A stretch of 63,446 nucleotides of DNA from Bradyrhizobium hipponense (GTDB lineage: Bacteria > Pseudomonadota > Alphaproteobacteria > Rhizobiales > Xanthobacteraceae). Positions 1 to 13,816 of this stretch are shown here, one piece after another. The notes under the pieces were generated by a model. That model did no database searches. It was not told the origin of the DNA and saw only the letters and a program-made list of their open reading frames with translations. Positions within the stretch are counted from its first letter, which is position 1, and each line of letters opens with the position of its first letter. The stretch covers positions 1 to 63,446 of the forward strand of contig NZ_VSTH01000176.1 in the NCBI RefSeq assembly GCF_008123965.1, read 5' to 3'. Both the position numbers and the translations under genes were made by a program.

Positions 1-232
1 CGTTCTTCACGGACGACTCTCTGCCTCGGCCTTGTTGAATGACATGGTGGGCACGCTCCGCTTTGCCCACCCTACGAGGCTCCGTTGATGCAAGGCTGCC
101 CGCGGCCAGCAAGCTCCTTAATGCTGATTCCGAGTGTTTCGGCGCGCCACCACTCTTAAGACGACTTGCGGTGTCGGCTCCAATGAGCAACACTTGCCGC
201 ATTTCAGAGAAGTTATTTTTTGAGGGGGCATC

Positions 233-382
233 ATGCCTGAGATACTGGAAGTCGTGCTGTGGTGTGCCGCGCTCGCGACGTGGCTGATGCTTCTCTTCGC
301 CTTCGTGGGCCATGCTTTGAAGCCGCTCTCCAAGAGCGTCCGCCGGGCGATCGAGGACGCGTTCAAGCTCAAGCCGAAGTGA
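233..382 (+). CDS. small single-pass membrane protein, unknown function
   Basis: A 49-residue reading frame starts at an ATG preceded by a G-rich ribosome-binding site (GAGGGGGC at about 222-229). Residues 7-28 are hydrophobic (LWCAALATWLMLLFAFVGHA) and are followed by a basic tail rich in Lys and Arg (KPLSKSVRRAIEDAFKLKPK). This is the layout of a small inner-membrane protein with a cytoplasmic basic tail. I do not recognise a family. The frame is supported by the Shine-Dalgarno sequence and the coherent membrane topology, not by homology. Confidence 0.45.
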   Translation: MPEILEVVLWCAALATWLMLLFAFVGHALKPLSKSVRRAIEDAFKLKPK

Positions 383-388
383 TGCCGG

Positions 389-832
389 CTACGATGTCCG
401 ATCGAAACTGAAACGGCCTGCTCCGGTGACGAAGATCAACATCGCGCCTCCCATGATCGAGATATTCTTCAAAAAATTGTTGTATTGACCCAACTGCTGC
501 GCACCGGCGGGATATTCCCAGTAGCGATGTGCAACAATCGTTGCCGCCAATACGAACACGAACGTCAGAACGGCGCAGTAGCGCGTACCGACGCCTAATA
601 TCAAACCAGCGGATATCAATATTTCCACTGCGATATTCACGATAGTGAACAGCCCAGGTGCTGGAAGGTTCAGGGACCTGAAATAGCCAACCGAGCCGCT
701 GAAGTTGGCTAGCGCTCCGTACGCGCTTCCGACGAATACCCAGGCAAGTAGAATACGGCCAATCAGGATCAGTACGTCAGCTCTCCTCGTGGCGAACTCG
801 TCGACTGCCGGCGACTGAAGATAGGATTTCAC
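389..832 (-). CDS. DoxX family membrane protein
   Basis: A protein of 147 residues with four hydrophobic segments. The opening after a short soluble N-terminus (LIGRILLAWVFVGSAYGALAN) and the later segments (EILISAGLILGVGTRYCAVL and the FLKNISIMGGAMLIF stretch) are typical of the DoxX/DoxD-like family. DoxX proteins are integral inner-membrane proteins, some linked to thiosulfate:quinone or other redox reactions, but most have no assigned substrate. The start is a GTG. It stands alone, convergent with the small protein upstream in the window, and nothing nearby defines a pathway. Confidence 0.8.
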   Translation of the reverse strand: MKSYLQSPAVDEFATRRADVLILIGRILLAWVFVGSAYGALANFSGSVGYFRSLNLPAPGLFTIVNIAVEILISAGLILGVGTRYCAVLTFVFVLAATIVAHRYWEYPAGAQQLGQYNNFLKNISIMGGAMLIFVTGAGRFSFDRTS

Positions 833-1108
833 TGCTAGCCCCCCTTGTTGTCCAGGACCGGCTGAACACGTCCTCTGCCGAGAGCCAGCCTATCATGATC
901 GGCGGATCACACGAAGCGCTGTCACCGGCTCTCTGGCGCGAGCAAAAGAAGCCTGCTTCGTCAGAATTGGTCGGTCTGAAATGGAGCGTCGCAGACTCGA
1001 CAGGGCGAGCCGCCACTGTCCCTCTCAAGGGTCAGTGGACGTGACATACATTCGCGGCCGAGTGGACATGGGCTGAGCGGATTTTGAATACGCGCCCTAA
1101 GCTTGCGC

Positions 1109-2317
1109 CTACGACGCGCTCGGTCCTTCCGCGATCATCCCCTGCAACCGCAACAGCTCCGCCTCGAGATCCCGTTCGACATCCACCGCCCGCATCTCGA
1201 TCACCCGATAGTCGCGCGCCTCCAGCCACGCCCTCCGGGCCGCCCGATCTGCCGCAATCGTCTCGCCCTCGCCCGGGTTGACCAGCTCGATCGCGATCCG
1301 GTGCGGGAATGAGACGAAGTCCGGGATGTGTCGTCCGACCGGGGTCTGGCGCTTGAACTGGCCGGCAAAGCGGCGGTCGCGGGTCAGCGATTGCCACAGC
1401 AGCCGCTCGGCATCGGTCGGGTTGCGGCGGAGCAGGCGCGCGAGCCCGCGCACCGTGCTGCCGCTGTCGGACACACCACCGCCCTGCCCGTGCTCGGCCA
1501 ACAGCGCCCGCAGCCGCGTCGCCTGCTCGCCGTCGAGGACGCCGCCCTTGGCCGGGCCCTTGCGCCCTTCCGCGATCGCCATCACCACGCCGTGCAGGGT
1601 ATGCATGTCCTGCTTGGTCGGGTCCATGCGGGTAAAGATGTTGCGTAGGTTCACCAGCATGGTGTCGCGCTTCTCGGCCGGGCGCAGGAATTCGACCTTG
1701 TCGAGCTCGCGGATCAGGTTCTCGAAGAAGGCCTGGATCTGATGCTGCGAGGCGCGCTCGGATCGCTCGGGCATGGTATGGGGCAGCTCACCGGATGTCG
1801 CTCGCTTGAACCATTCATAGCCGATCAGCAGCACGGCCTGGGCAAGGTTCAGCGAGGCAAAGCCCGGATTGACCGGAAAGGTGACGATGCGGTTGGAGAG
1901 GCCGACCTCCTCGTTGGTCAGGCCCCAGCGCTCCCGGCCGAACAGGATGCCGGCCTTGCCCCCGGTCGCGATGTGCCCCGCCATCTCGGTCGCGGCCGCC
2001 TCCGGCCCGACCACCGGCTTGGCCTGATCATGAGCGCGCGCGCTGGTGGCGAACAAGAGGTCGAGATCGGCGACGGCCTGCTCGACCGTGTCGAACAATT
2101 CGACCCGTTCCAGAATGTGGTCGGCGCCGGCCGCCGCACGCTGGGCGGCGATGTTGGGCCAGCCGTCGCGCGGGTTGACGATGCGCAAGGAGCTCAGGGC
2201 AAAGTTGCCCATCGCGCGCGCGGCCATCCCGATGTTCTCGCCGAGCTGCGGCTCGACCAGGATCACGATGGGACCATCGAGGGCGAGGCCCGCCTTGCTC
2301 TTGTCAGTCCCTGACAT
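1109..2317 (-). CDS. TrmJ-type RNA 2'-O-methyltransferase fused to a DUF559 nuclease-like domain
   Basis: Residues 15-250 match the SpoU/TrmH family in its TrmJ branch (tRNA Cm32/Um32 methyltransferase). Motif 1 is LVEPQLGENIGMAARAMGNF near residues 20-40; the knot-forming motifs are GILFGRERWGLTNEEV (about 123-138) and FPVNPGFASLNLAQAVLL (about 147-164). Usual TrmJ proteins are about 240-270 residues. This one continues to 402 with a second domain (about 288-395) of the DUF559/Vsr-like PD-(D/E)XK type: RRNPTDAERLLWQSL, RFAGQFKRQTPVGRHIPDF, then IAIELVN. The usual acidic residue after the IELV strand appears replaced by Asn, so nuclease activity is uncertain. It is divergent from icd. Confidence 0.85.
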   Translation of the reverse strand: MSGTDKSKAGLALDGPIVILVEPQLGENIGMAARAMGNFALSSLRIVNPRDGWPNIAAQRAAAGADHILERVELFDTVEQAVADLDLLFATSARAHDQAKPVVGPEAAATEMAGHIATGGKAGILFGRERWGLTNEEVGLSNRIVTFPVNPGFASLNLAQAVLLIGYEWFKRATSGELPHTMPERSERASQHQIQAFFENLIRELDKVEFLRPAEKRDTMLVNLRNIFTRMDPTKQDMHTLHGVVMAIAEGRKGPAKGGVLDGEQATRLRALLAEHGQGGGVSDSGSTVRGLARLLRRNPTDAERLLWQSLTRDRRFAGQFKRQTPVGRHIPDFVSFPHRIAIELVNPGEGETIAADRAARRAWLEARDYRVIEMRAVDVERDLEAELLRLQGMIAEGPSAS

Positions 2318-2653
2318 CTTGCTTTGCTTTCACGCTTTCTCTCAAGGCCTTGGAGCGGCCGCCTCAGGTTTTGATTCAAGCCGGCCACCCGTCCGGCTGT
2401 CCCGCGCGCCTGTCGTTTGCCTGTCCTGACAAAATTCTCAAGAGAAATAACGGGTTGGATTCGACTTTTGAATCTCTCCTGAAACCTCAGCCGACCTCAA
2501 CCGAGCGGCGGGCGGCCGCTGCCCATCTGCGGAAGCTGGATGAGCTAAAACTGCATAATCCCTTGGCTTTCGCCCGCCGCGTCCCGGTGCTAAGAGGCGG
2601 CGGATATTCCCGTGGCGCGCCAATAGCGCCGTTCCCAAGAGGCTTCCCCGATC
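2318..2653. other. divergent intergenic region between trmJ-DUF559 and icd
   Basis: 336 bases carrying the promoters of the divergent RNA methyltransferase and icd genes. I see no convincing reading frame, strong hairpin or known operator. The long frame that crosses it on the plus strand is out of frame with icd and is an artefact of high GC content. Confidence 0.5.
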
Positions 2654-3868
2654 ATGGCAAAAATCAAGGTGACCAACCCCGTCGTCGAGCTCGATGGCGA
2701 CGAGATGACCCGGATCATCTGGCAGTACATCAAGGACAAGCTGATCAACCCGTTCCTCGATGTCGAGCTGATGTATTTCGACCTGGGCATGGAGCACCGC
2801 GACCAGACCAACGATCAGGTCACCATCGATGCCGCCGAAGCCATCAAGAAGGTCGGCGTCGGCGTCAAGTGCGCCACCATCACCCCGGACGAAGCCCGGG
2901 TGAAGGAGTTTGGCCTCAAGCAGATGTGGAAGTCGCCGAACGGCACCATCCGCAACATCCTCGGCGGCTGCATCTTCCGCGAGCCGATCATCTGCAAGAA
3001 CGTGCCGCGCCTGGTTCCCGGCTGGAGCAAGCCGATCATCATCGGTCGTCATGCCTATGGCGACCAGTACCGCGCCACCGACATCAAGTTCCCGGGCAAG
3101 GGCACGCTGTCGATGAAGTTCGTCGGCGAGGACGGCACCGTGATCGAGAAGGAAGTGTTCAAGGCGCCCGGCGCCGGCGTCGCCATGGAGATGTACAATC
3201 TCGACGACTCCATCATCGACTTCGCCCGCGCCTCGCTCAATTACGGCCTGCTGCGCAACTACCCGGTCTACCTCTCGACCAAGAATACCATTCTCAAGGT
3301 CTATGACGGCCGCTTCAAGGACATCTTCCAGGACATCTACGACCGCGAGTTCAAGACCGAATTCGAGGCCAAGGGCCTGACCTACGAGCACCGCCTGATC
3401 GACGACATGGTGGCCTCGGCGCTGAAATGGTCCGGCGGCTACGTCTGGGCCTGCAAGAACTACGACGGCGACGTGCAGTCCGACACCGTTGCGCAGGGCT
3501 ACGGCTCGCTCGGCCTGATGACCTCGGTCCTCCTCACCCCCGATGGCCAGACGGTGGAAGCCGAAGCCGCCCACGGCACCGTGACCCGCCACTACCGCGA
3601 GCACCAGAAGGGCAAGGAGACCTCGACCAACTCGATCGCGTCAATCTTCGCCTGGACCCGTGGCCTCGCCCATCGCGCCAAGCTCGATAACAATCCGCAG
3701 CTCGCCAAGTTCGCGGACACGCTGGAGAAAGTCTGTGTCGACACGGTCGAAGAGGGATACATGACCAAGGACCTCGCGCTGCTCGTCGGCGCCGACCAGC
3801 GCTGGCTGTCGACCACCGGCTTCCTCGACAAGGTCGCTCAGAACCTCGAGAAGACGCTGGCGGCGTAG
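2654..3868 (+). CDS. icd: NADP-dependent isocitrate dehydrogenase
   Basis: A 404-residue protein of the eukaryote-like homodimeric NADP-IDH class (IDH subfamily II), which rhizobia use in the TCA cycle for isocitrate to 2-oxoglutarate. It begins MAKIKVTNPVVELDGDEMTR. The substrate loop KSPNGTIRNILGG is near residues 93-106, and the metal-binding aspartates lie in CKNYDGDVQSD near 265-278. The NADP-loop region EAAHGTVTRHYREHQKG follows near 305-320. Length matches the family. A ribosome-binding site (AAGAGGC) precedes the ATG. A palindromic genome repeat follows the stop codon. Confidence 0.96.
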   Translation: MAKIKVTNPVVELDGDEMTRIIWQYIKDKLINPFLDVELMYFDLGMEHRDQTNDQVTIDAAEAIKKVGVGVKCATITPDEARVKEFGLKQMWKSPNGTIRNILGGCIFREPIICKNVPRLVPGWSKPIIIGRHAYGDQYRATDIKFPGKGTLSMKFVGEDGTVIEKEVFKAPGAGVAMEMYNLDDSIIDFARASLNYGLLRNYPVYLSTKNTILKVYDGRFKDIFQDIYDREFKTEFEAKGLTYEHRLIDDMVASALKWSGGYVWACKNYDGDVQSDTVAQGYGSLGLMTSVLLTPDGQTVEAEAAHGTVTRHYREHQKGKETSTNSIASIFAWTRGLAHRAKLDNNPQLAKFADTLEKVCVDTVEEGYMTKDLALLVGADQRWLSTTGFLDKVAQNLEKTLAA

Positions 3869-3884
3869 GCCGGCTCTCTCGCCT

Positions 3885-3967
3885 CGTCATTGCGAGCGCA
3901 GCGAAGCAATCCAGAATCCCTCCACGGAGGCAGACTGGATTGCTTCGACGCAAGAGCGCAAATGACC
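3885..3967. repeat. REP-like palindromic intergenic repeat after icd
   Basis: The left part reads CGTCATTGCGAGCGCAGCGA then AGCAATCCAG, and the right part CTGGATTGCTTCG...GCGCAAATGAC. The arms are imperfect inverted copies, centred near 3926. This family of CATTGCGAGC-containing elements is common between genes of Bradyrhizobium and Rhodopseudomonas. It sits between convergent icd and the channel gene, where its hairpin may act as a bidirectional terminator. Confidence 0.7.
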
Positions 3968-3969
3968 GC

Positions 3970-5196
3970 TCAGCGGTCGGTGCCCTCATCCTTCGCCTGG
4001 GCGAGTTCCGCCGCCGCGAGATCGCCGCTCTCCTCGAGCCGTGCCTTCGCGGTCTTGTGGACGTGGGCGGCCAGCGTCGGCATGCGCGCGATTAGGGCGT
4101 GAAAGTCCTGGGCGTCGAGCACGAGCAGCCGTGTCTTGCGCGTCGCCGTCACCGTGCCGCTGCGTTTGGTTTTGTGCAGCAGCGCGATCTCGCCGAAGAA
4201 AGTGCCGTCGGCCAGCTTTACCTGCTGGCTCGGCAGCGCGATCTCGACCTCGCCGGCGGTGATGAAATACATCGATGAGGCGGCATCGCCACGCCGCACC
4301 AGGACCTCGCCCGGCTCGATGGTGCGGGCCCGGAGCAGCCGCATGATGTCGGCGATCTCCGCTGCCGACAAATGCGAGAACAGTGGCACCCGCGCCAGCA
4401 TGCCCCAGGTGACGACGAAATCACGCCGCTTCACCTCTTCGGCAAAGGCGGTGGAGATGATCGCGACCGGCAGCGCGATCATGGCAAAGCCCGCGATGAT
4501 GGTGAACACGGAAATGAACTTGCCGAGCGCCGTCACCGGTACGACGTCACCATAGCCGACGGTGCCGAGCGTCACGATGGCCCACCACATCGCCTGCGGA
4601 ATGGTGCCGAGCTTGTCCGGCTGCACGTCGCGCTCGATGGCGTAGAGCAGCGAGGCAAAGGTCAGCACGGCCCCGATCAGGATGACGATGCAGCCGATCA
4701 GCGCCCGCCGCTCGGCATGCACGGCCGCGAGCAGCGAACGCATCGCCGGCGAATAGCGGATCAGCTTGAAGAACGGCAGCACGCCGAGCGCGGCCAGCGT
4801 CGCGTGCCGGCCCGACGCCAGCACGATTCCTGCGGGCAGGAACGCCAGCAGGTCGATGATGCCGAGCGCGGAGAAGGCGTAGGAGAGCCGGTCGGCGAGC
4901 GCCGAGCCCTTGCGCGGCGTGTGGCCCGCCACCGTCCAGAGGCGCGCGAGATATTCCAGCGCGAATACGATCACGGCCAGGATGGTGATGCCTGCGAACA
5001 GCGCGCCGAACTGCGCGTCCAGCTCCGGCACCGAGGCGAGGATCATCGCGACGACGTCGAGCACGATGACGCCGATGATCAGCTGGATGAAGCGCGACCC
5101 CGCCGAGTAGGCCAGCGGATCGTGCTCGAGCAATTCGTAGAGGCGGTCCCTTAAGTCGGGATCGGCTGAGCCACGTCCTTGCGGAATGAGGCGCAC
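3970..5196 (-). CDS. cyclic-nucleotide-gated potassium channel (six-TM, MlotiK1-like layout)
   Basis: The protein has a six-segment voltage-sensor-like membrane domain, a pore loop with the potassium selectivity filter TVGYGD (about residues 212-217), and a C-terminal cyclic-nucleotide-binding domain. The binding domain shows the phosphate-binding cassette GTFFGEIALL followed by KRSGTVTA, whose Glu and Arg normally contact cyclic nucleotide. It should conduct K+ through the inner membrane when cAMP or cGMP binds. I chose a GTG start at 5196, directly behind the alaS stop codon (TGA at 5203-5201), which suggests translational coupling. An ATG at 5265 in the same frame would overlap alaS by 65 bases and is the alternative. 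Confidence 0.88.
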   Translation of the reverse strand: MRLIPQGRGSADPDLRDRLYELLEHDPLAYSAGSRFIQLIIGVIVLDVVAMILASVPELDAQFGALFAGITILAVIVFALEYLARLWTVAGHTPRKGSALADRLSYAFSALGIIDLLAFLPAGIVLASGRHATLAALGVLPFFKLIRYSPAMRSLLAAVHAERRALIGCIVILIGAVLTFASLLYAIERDVQPDKLGTIPQAMWWAIVTLGTVGYGDVVPVTALGKFISVFTIIAGFAMIALPVAIISTAFAEEVKRRDFVVTWGMLARVPLFSHLSAAEIADIMRLLRARTIEPGEVLVRRGDAASSMYFITAGEVEIALPSQQVKLADGTFFGEIALLHKTKRSGTVTATRKTRLLVLDAQDFHALIARMPTLAAHVHKTAKARLEESGDLAAAELAQAKDEGTDR

Positions 5197-5200
5197 GGCC

Positions 5201-7900
<2,700 letters not shown>

Positions 7901-8131
7901 CCAATCGGGTGGGCTTCGGCCCGCGACACGCCCTCCAAACCGAAAGATTAGGCTGATATCTGCGGACAGAAGCGCTTTTAGACAAGGCCAGCTTCGCTGT
8001 CCAGAAACTGTGCAGAGAGATCAGAGGGTTGCCGCAGGCGCGCAATCCCGTTGCAATCCCGGTTGAAAGCCGCTGGACCCGCGTTGACAGGCTTGGCCGG
8101 CCTGTGGTCTTTACCTATCTGTATGGTACGG

Positions 8132-8322
8132 CCACGTCGGGAGAGACCGGCTTCATTGCCGGCGCCGAAGGAGCAACCGCCCCGGAAACTCTCAGGCAAA
8201 CGGACCGCGTGGCTTTGACAGCATCTGGAAAGAGGCGCCGACGGGTTTAAACCCGGGTGGCGCCCGCCGACGGGATAATACTCTCAGGCACAGCGACAGA
8301 TGGGGCTTCGACTGGTGTCCAT
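8132..8322 (+). promoter_or_regulatory. tandem glycine riboswitch upstream of gcvTHP
   Basis: Two glycine aptamers in series are visible. The first runs from CGGGAGAGACC (about 8137) through GCGCCGAAGGAGCAA to GGAAACTCTCAGGCAAACGGACC. The second begins near CTGGAAAGAGGCGCCGACGG (about 8225) and ends TACTCTCAGGCACAGCGACA. These are the conserved junction and P3 sequences of the gcvT motif. Glycine binding is known to switch on glycine-cleavage genes. The second aptamer ends about 50 bases before gcvT, with a G/C-rich stretch (GGGGAATCCTCCCCGGG) that could form the expression platform. A TTGACA hexamer at about 8084 may belong to the promoter. Confidence 0.93.
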
Positions 8323-8360
8323 CGGGGAATCCTCCCCGGGAACCGCCGAGGGCCCCTCTG

Positions 8361-9509
8361 ATGCTAGCGCGCGACGACCAAGATTCCCTGCAACGTACCC
8401 CCCTTCACGGGCTGCACGTGTCCCTCGGCGGCAAGATGGTGCCGTTCGCCGGCTATGACATGCCCGTGCAATACCCTGCGGGCGTGCTGAAGGAGCACCT
8501 CCATACCCGCATCCGAGCCGGCCTGTTCGACGTATCCCATATGGGTCAGATCGCGCTCCGGCCGAAGTCGGGCAAGGTCGAAGATGCCGCCCGCGCGCTG
8601 GAGCGGCTGGTGCCGCAGGACATCGTTGCAGTTGCGCCCGGACGGCAGCGCTACGCCCAGTTCACCAATGCGGATGGCGGCATTTTGGATGATCTGATGG
8701 TCGCCAATTTCGGCGATCACCTGTTCCTGGTCGTCAACGCCGCCTGTAAGGCCGAGGACGAAGCGCATCTGCTCGCGCACCTCTCGGATGACTGCATCAT
8801 CGATTCGCTGACCGAACGCGCGCTGATCGCACTCCAGGGCCCGAAGGCGGAAGCCGTGCTGGCGAAATTGTGTGCAGAGTCGCCCGGCATGAAGTTCATG
8901 GACGCCGGCCCCCACAAGGTGAACGGCATCGCCTGTTTCGTCTCGCGCTCCGGCTACACCGGCGAGGACGGTTTTGAAATTTCGGTTCCCGCAGCCGATG
9001 CCGAGCGGCTGGCCAAGGCGCTGCTCGACAATCCCGACGTGCTGCCGATCGGGCTCGGCGCCCGCGACAGCCTGCGGCTGGAAGCCGGGCTCTGTCTCTA
9101 TGGCCACGACATCGATACCGACACCACGCCGGTCGAGGCGGCGCTGGAATGGTCGGTGCAGAAGAGCCGCCGCACTGGCGGCGCCCGCGCCGGTGGCTTT
9201 CCCGGCGCAGAGAAGATTCTGGCCCATTTCGATCACGGCACAAGCCGCCGCCGCGTCGGCCTGCGACCTGAGGGCCGTGCGCCGGTGCGCGAGGGCGCAC
9301 TGCTGTTCGCGGATGCGACCGGCGATCAGCCGATCGGAAAGGTCACCTCGGGCGGCTTCGGCCCGAGCCTGAATGCGCCGGTGGCGATGGGCTACGTGCC
9401 CACTGCCCTGAGCGCGCTCGATACAAAACTGTTCGCCGAGGTGCGCGGCCAGCAATTGCCGCTCACCGTGGCCGCCATGCCTTTCGTGAAAAACACTTAC
9501 AAACGCTGA
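8361..9509 (+). CDS. gcvT: glycine cleavage system T protein (aminomethyltransferase)
   Basis: A 382-residue tetrahydrofolate-dependent aminomethyltransferase that releases ammonia from aminomethyl-lipoyl-GcvH and forms methylene-THF. It shows the family's N-terminal LHVSLGGKMVPFAGYDMPVQY and GLFDVSHMGQ, the central SRSGYTGEDGFEISV, and the RLEAGLCLYGHDID region. Length is normal. It is the first gene behind the glycine riboswitch and only 9 bases separate it from gcvH, so the three gcv genes form one glycine-induced operon. Confidence 0.97.
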   Translation: MLARDDQDSLQRTPLHGLHVSLGGKMVPFAGYDMPVQYPAGVLKEHLHTRIRAGLFDVSHMGQIALRPKSGKVEDAARALERLVPQDIVAVAPGRQRYAQFTNADGGILDDLMVANFGDHLFLVVNAACKAEDEAHLLAHLSDDCIIDSLTERALIALQGPKAEAVLAKLCAESPGMKFMDAGPHKVNGIACFVSRSGYTGEDGFEISVPAADAERLAKALLDNPDVLPIGLGARDSLRLEAGLCLYGHDIDTDTTPVEAALEWSVQKSRRTGGARAGGFPGAEKILAHFDHGTSRRRVGLRPEGRAPVREGALLFADATGDQPIGKVTSGGFGPSLNAPVAMGYVPTALSALDTKLFAEVRGQQLPLTVAAMPFVKNTYKR

Positions 9510-9518
9510 GGATCGAAA

Positions 9519-9887
9519 ATGACCACGACGCTGTACACCTCCGACCATGAATGGCTGGCCATCGACGGCGATATCGCCACCGTCGGGATCACCGACTATG
9601 CGCAGTCGCAGCTCGGCGACGTTGTCTTCGTCGAACTGCCCAAGGTCGGCCGCGCGCTGAAAAAGGCGGAAGCCGCCGCCGTCGTGGAATCGGTCAAGGC
9701 CGCCTCCGATGTCTACGCGCCTGTTACGGGCGAGGTGCTCGAGGTGAACGAGGCCGTCGTGGCAGAGCCGGCACTGGTCAATTCGGACGCAGGCGGCAAG
9801 GCCTGGTTCTTCAAGATCAGGATTGCCGACAAGAGCGAACTCGGCGGCCTCATGGATGAAGCCGCCTACAAGGCACACACGGCTTAG
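9519..9887 (+). CDS. gcvH: glycine cleavage system H protein (lipoyl carrier)
   Basis: A 122-residue lipoyl-domain protein that shuttles the aminomethyl group between GcvP, GcvT and the lipoamide dehydrogenase. The lipoylation lysine sits in VESVKAASD at residue 60. The N-terminal TSDHEWLAIDGDIATVGITDYAQ and the LGDVVFVELPKVG strand are characteristic. It lies 9 bases after gcvT and 6 bases before gcvP. Confidence 0.97.
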   Translation: MTTTLYTSDHEWLAIDGDIATVGITDYAQSQLGDVVFVELPKVGRALKKAEAAAVVESVKAASDVYAPVTGEVLEVNEAVVAEPALVNSDAGGKAWFFKIRIADKSELGGLMDEAAYKAHTA

Positions 9888-9893
9888 AGAACG

Positions 9894-12773
<2,880 letters not shown>

Positions 12774-12781
12774 GGAAGAGC

Positions 12782-13757
12782 CTACGGCGCAATCAACGAA
12801 CGGCTCTCGTCGTCCCACCGCCAGAGCCGTTCGTTGGTCAATTCAGTGCCTCCCCACCAACGCTTGATCGTGTTGTGACGGGAAAAGTCTTCTTCACAGG
12901 CCCAAAGGGCGCGTCCAAGCTCGGTCAGAGCGAGCAAGCCGCCCTTGTATTGAACAGGCCGATTCTCTTCACGAGAGTCGGGCGGCGTCTCGCCAAGTTC
13001 AAAGATTGCTGGCGCCTTGCAGTCTGCCAGGTCGAAGAGCAGTTCACCGGCCTCCCGCTTGTCGTACGTGTCCTCGGCTCCCCAGAGCACCGCGCGCGGC
13101 TCGGTACCACCGTCTTCCGAACCCCAGCATACCGAACTGGCTCACGCCGAGACCTGTCGTTCGACCAGGCAATTCTTCGAGCATCGCGATCAGAGCTGGC
13201 CGCAATCGGGGAAGAATCGTCAGATCCTTGGTGAGCAGATCAAAACAGGGCTCCGGTGTCGGCGCGCGCCAGGCGTGCCAAACCCGACTAGCCATCGTCA
13301 GGTGGCTATCGGTAACCTTGAACAGCGGTAACTTCCATTTGGTCACCGATTCCGGATGATACTTCGTGACGGCATCATCCGTGTGCACCAGACTCAGCTT
13401 CGTCGTGATCTCTTTGTAAGGACGAAGCAGGTCGAGCAGCCAGACGAGTACAAGCTGATCGTTGGGTTGGGGATCGACCCACACTTCGATCGAGTCGAAC
13501 TTCGCACACAGTTCGAAGAAACCGATATCGCGCGTGCCGAAACCTTCCAGACAGTCTCGACAAACCTCGTCGAGCCAGTGATCGCCTGGATTGCAGTGCT
13601 TTGCCGATCGCCGCTCCAGCCCCATTATAAGCTGTTCCGCGGAAGGCAATTGGCCGAAGACGAAGCGCATGCAGAAGCTGAGCGCGATGTTCGCTGCGCC
13701 CGACTGGCGAAGCGTGTCTGCAGCAAGATAGTTTGTCGCCAGGATCAGATGGGACAC
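12782..13757 (-). pseudogene. DUF1835-type protein, copy 1, frameshifted
   Basis: The first of three tandem paralogues. The N-terminal part reads from 13757 (MSHLILATNYLAADTLRQSG) and matches its neighbours up to ELPGRTTGLGVSQFGMLG. The remainder continues in another frame from about 13115 to 12782 (TEPRAVLWGAEDTYDKREAG to NERLWRWDDESRSLIAP). The break is a one-base shift near 13105-13130, where both neighbours read straight through. Conserved parts of the family are present in pieces: IEVWVDPQPNDQLVLVWLLD and RHNTIKRWWGGTELT. It could be a real decayed gene or a single-base sequencing error. Confidence 0.72.
12792..12838 (-). terminator. perfect 13-bp inverted repeat at the 3' end of DUF1835 copy 1
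   Basis: Arms AACGAACGGCTCT (12795-12807) and AGAGCCGTTCGTT (12823-12835) pair perfectly around a 15-base loop and can be extended by a C-G, a G-U and an A-T pair. It overlaps the last codons of the DUF1835 copy and lies 22 bases after the gcvP stop, so it could end transcription of both convergent genes. There is no clear T-run on either side, so the terminator role is only a suggestion. Confidence 0.35.
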
Positions 13758-13816
13758 GGTCGCCTCTCAAATATTTGATACGGAGTACAGGATCACATTG
13801 AGCAAATATGCAGACA

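Noticed and set aside
777..1028. 83-residue minus-strand frame between DoxX and trmJ-DUF559
   Set aside because: Overlaps the start of DoxX, no ribosome-binding site, no recognisable sequence.
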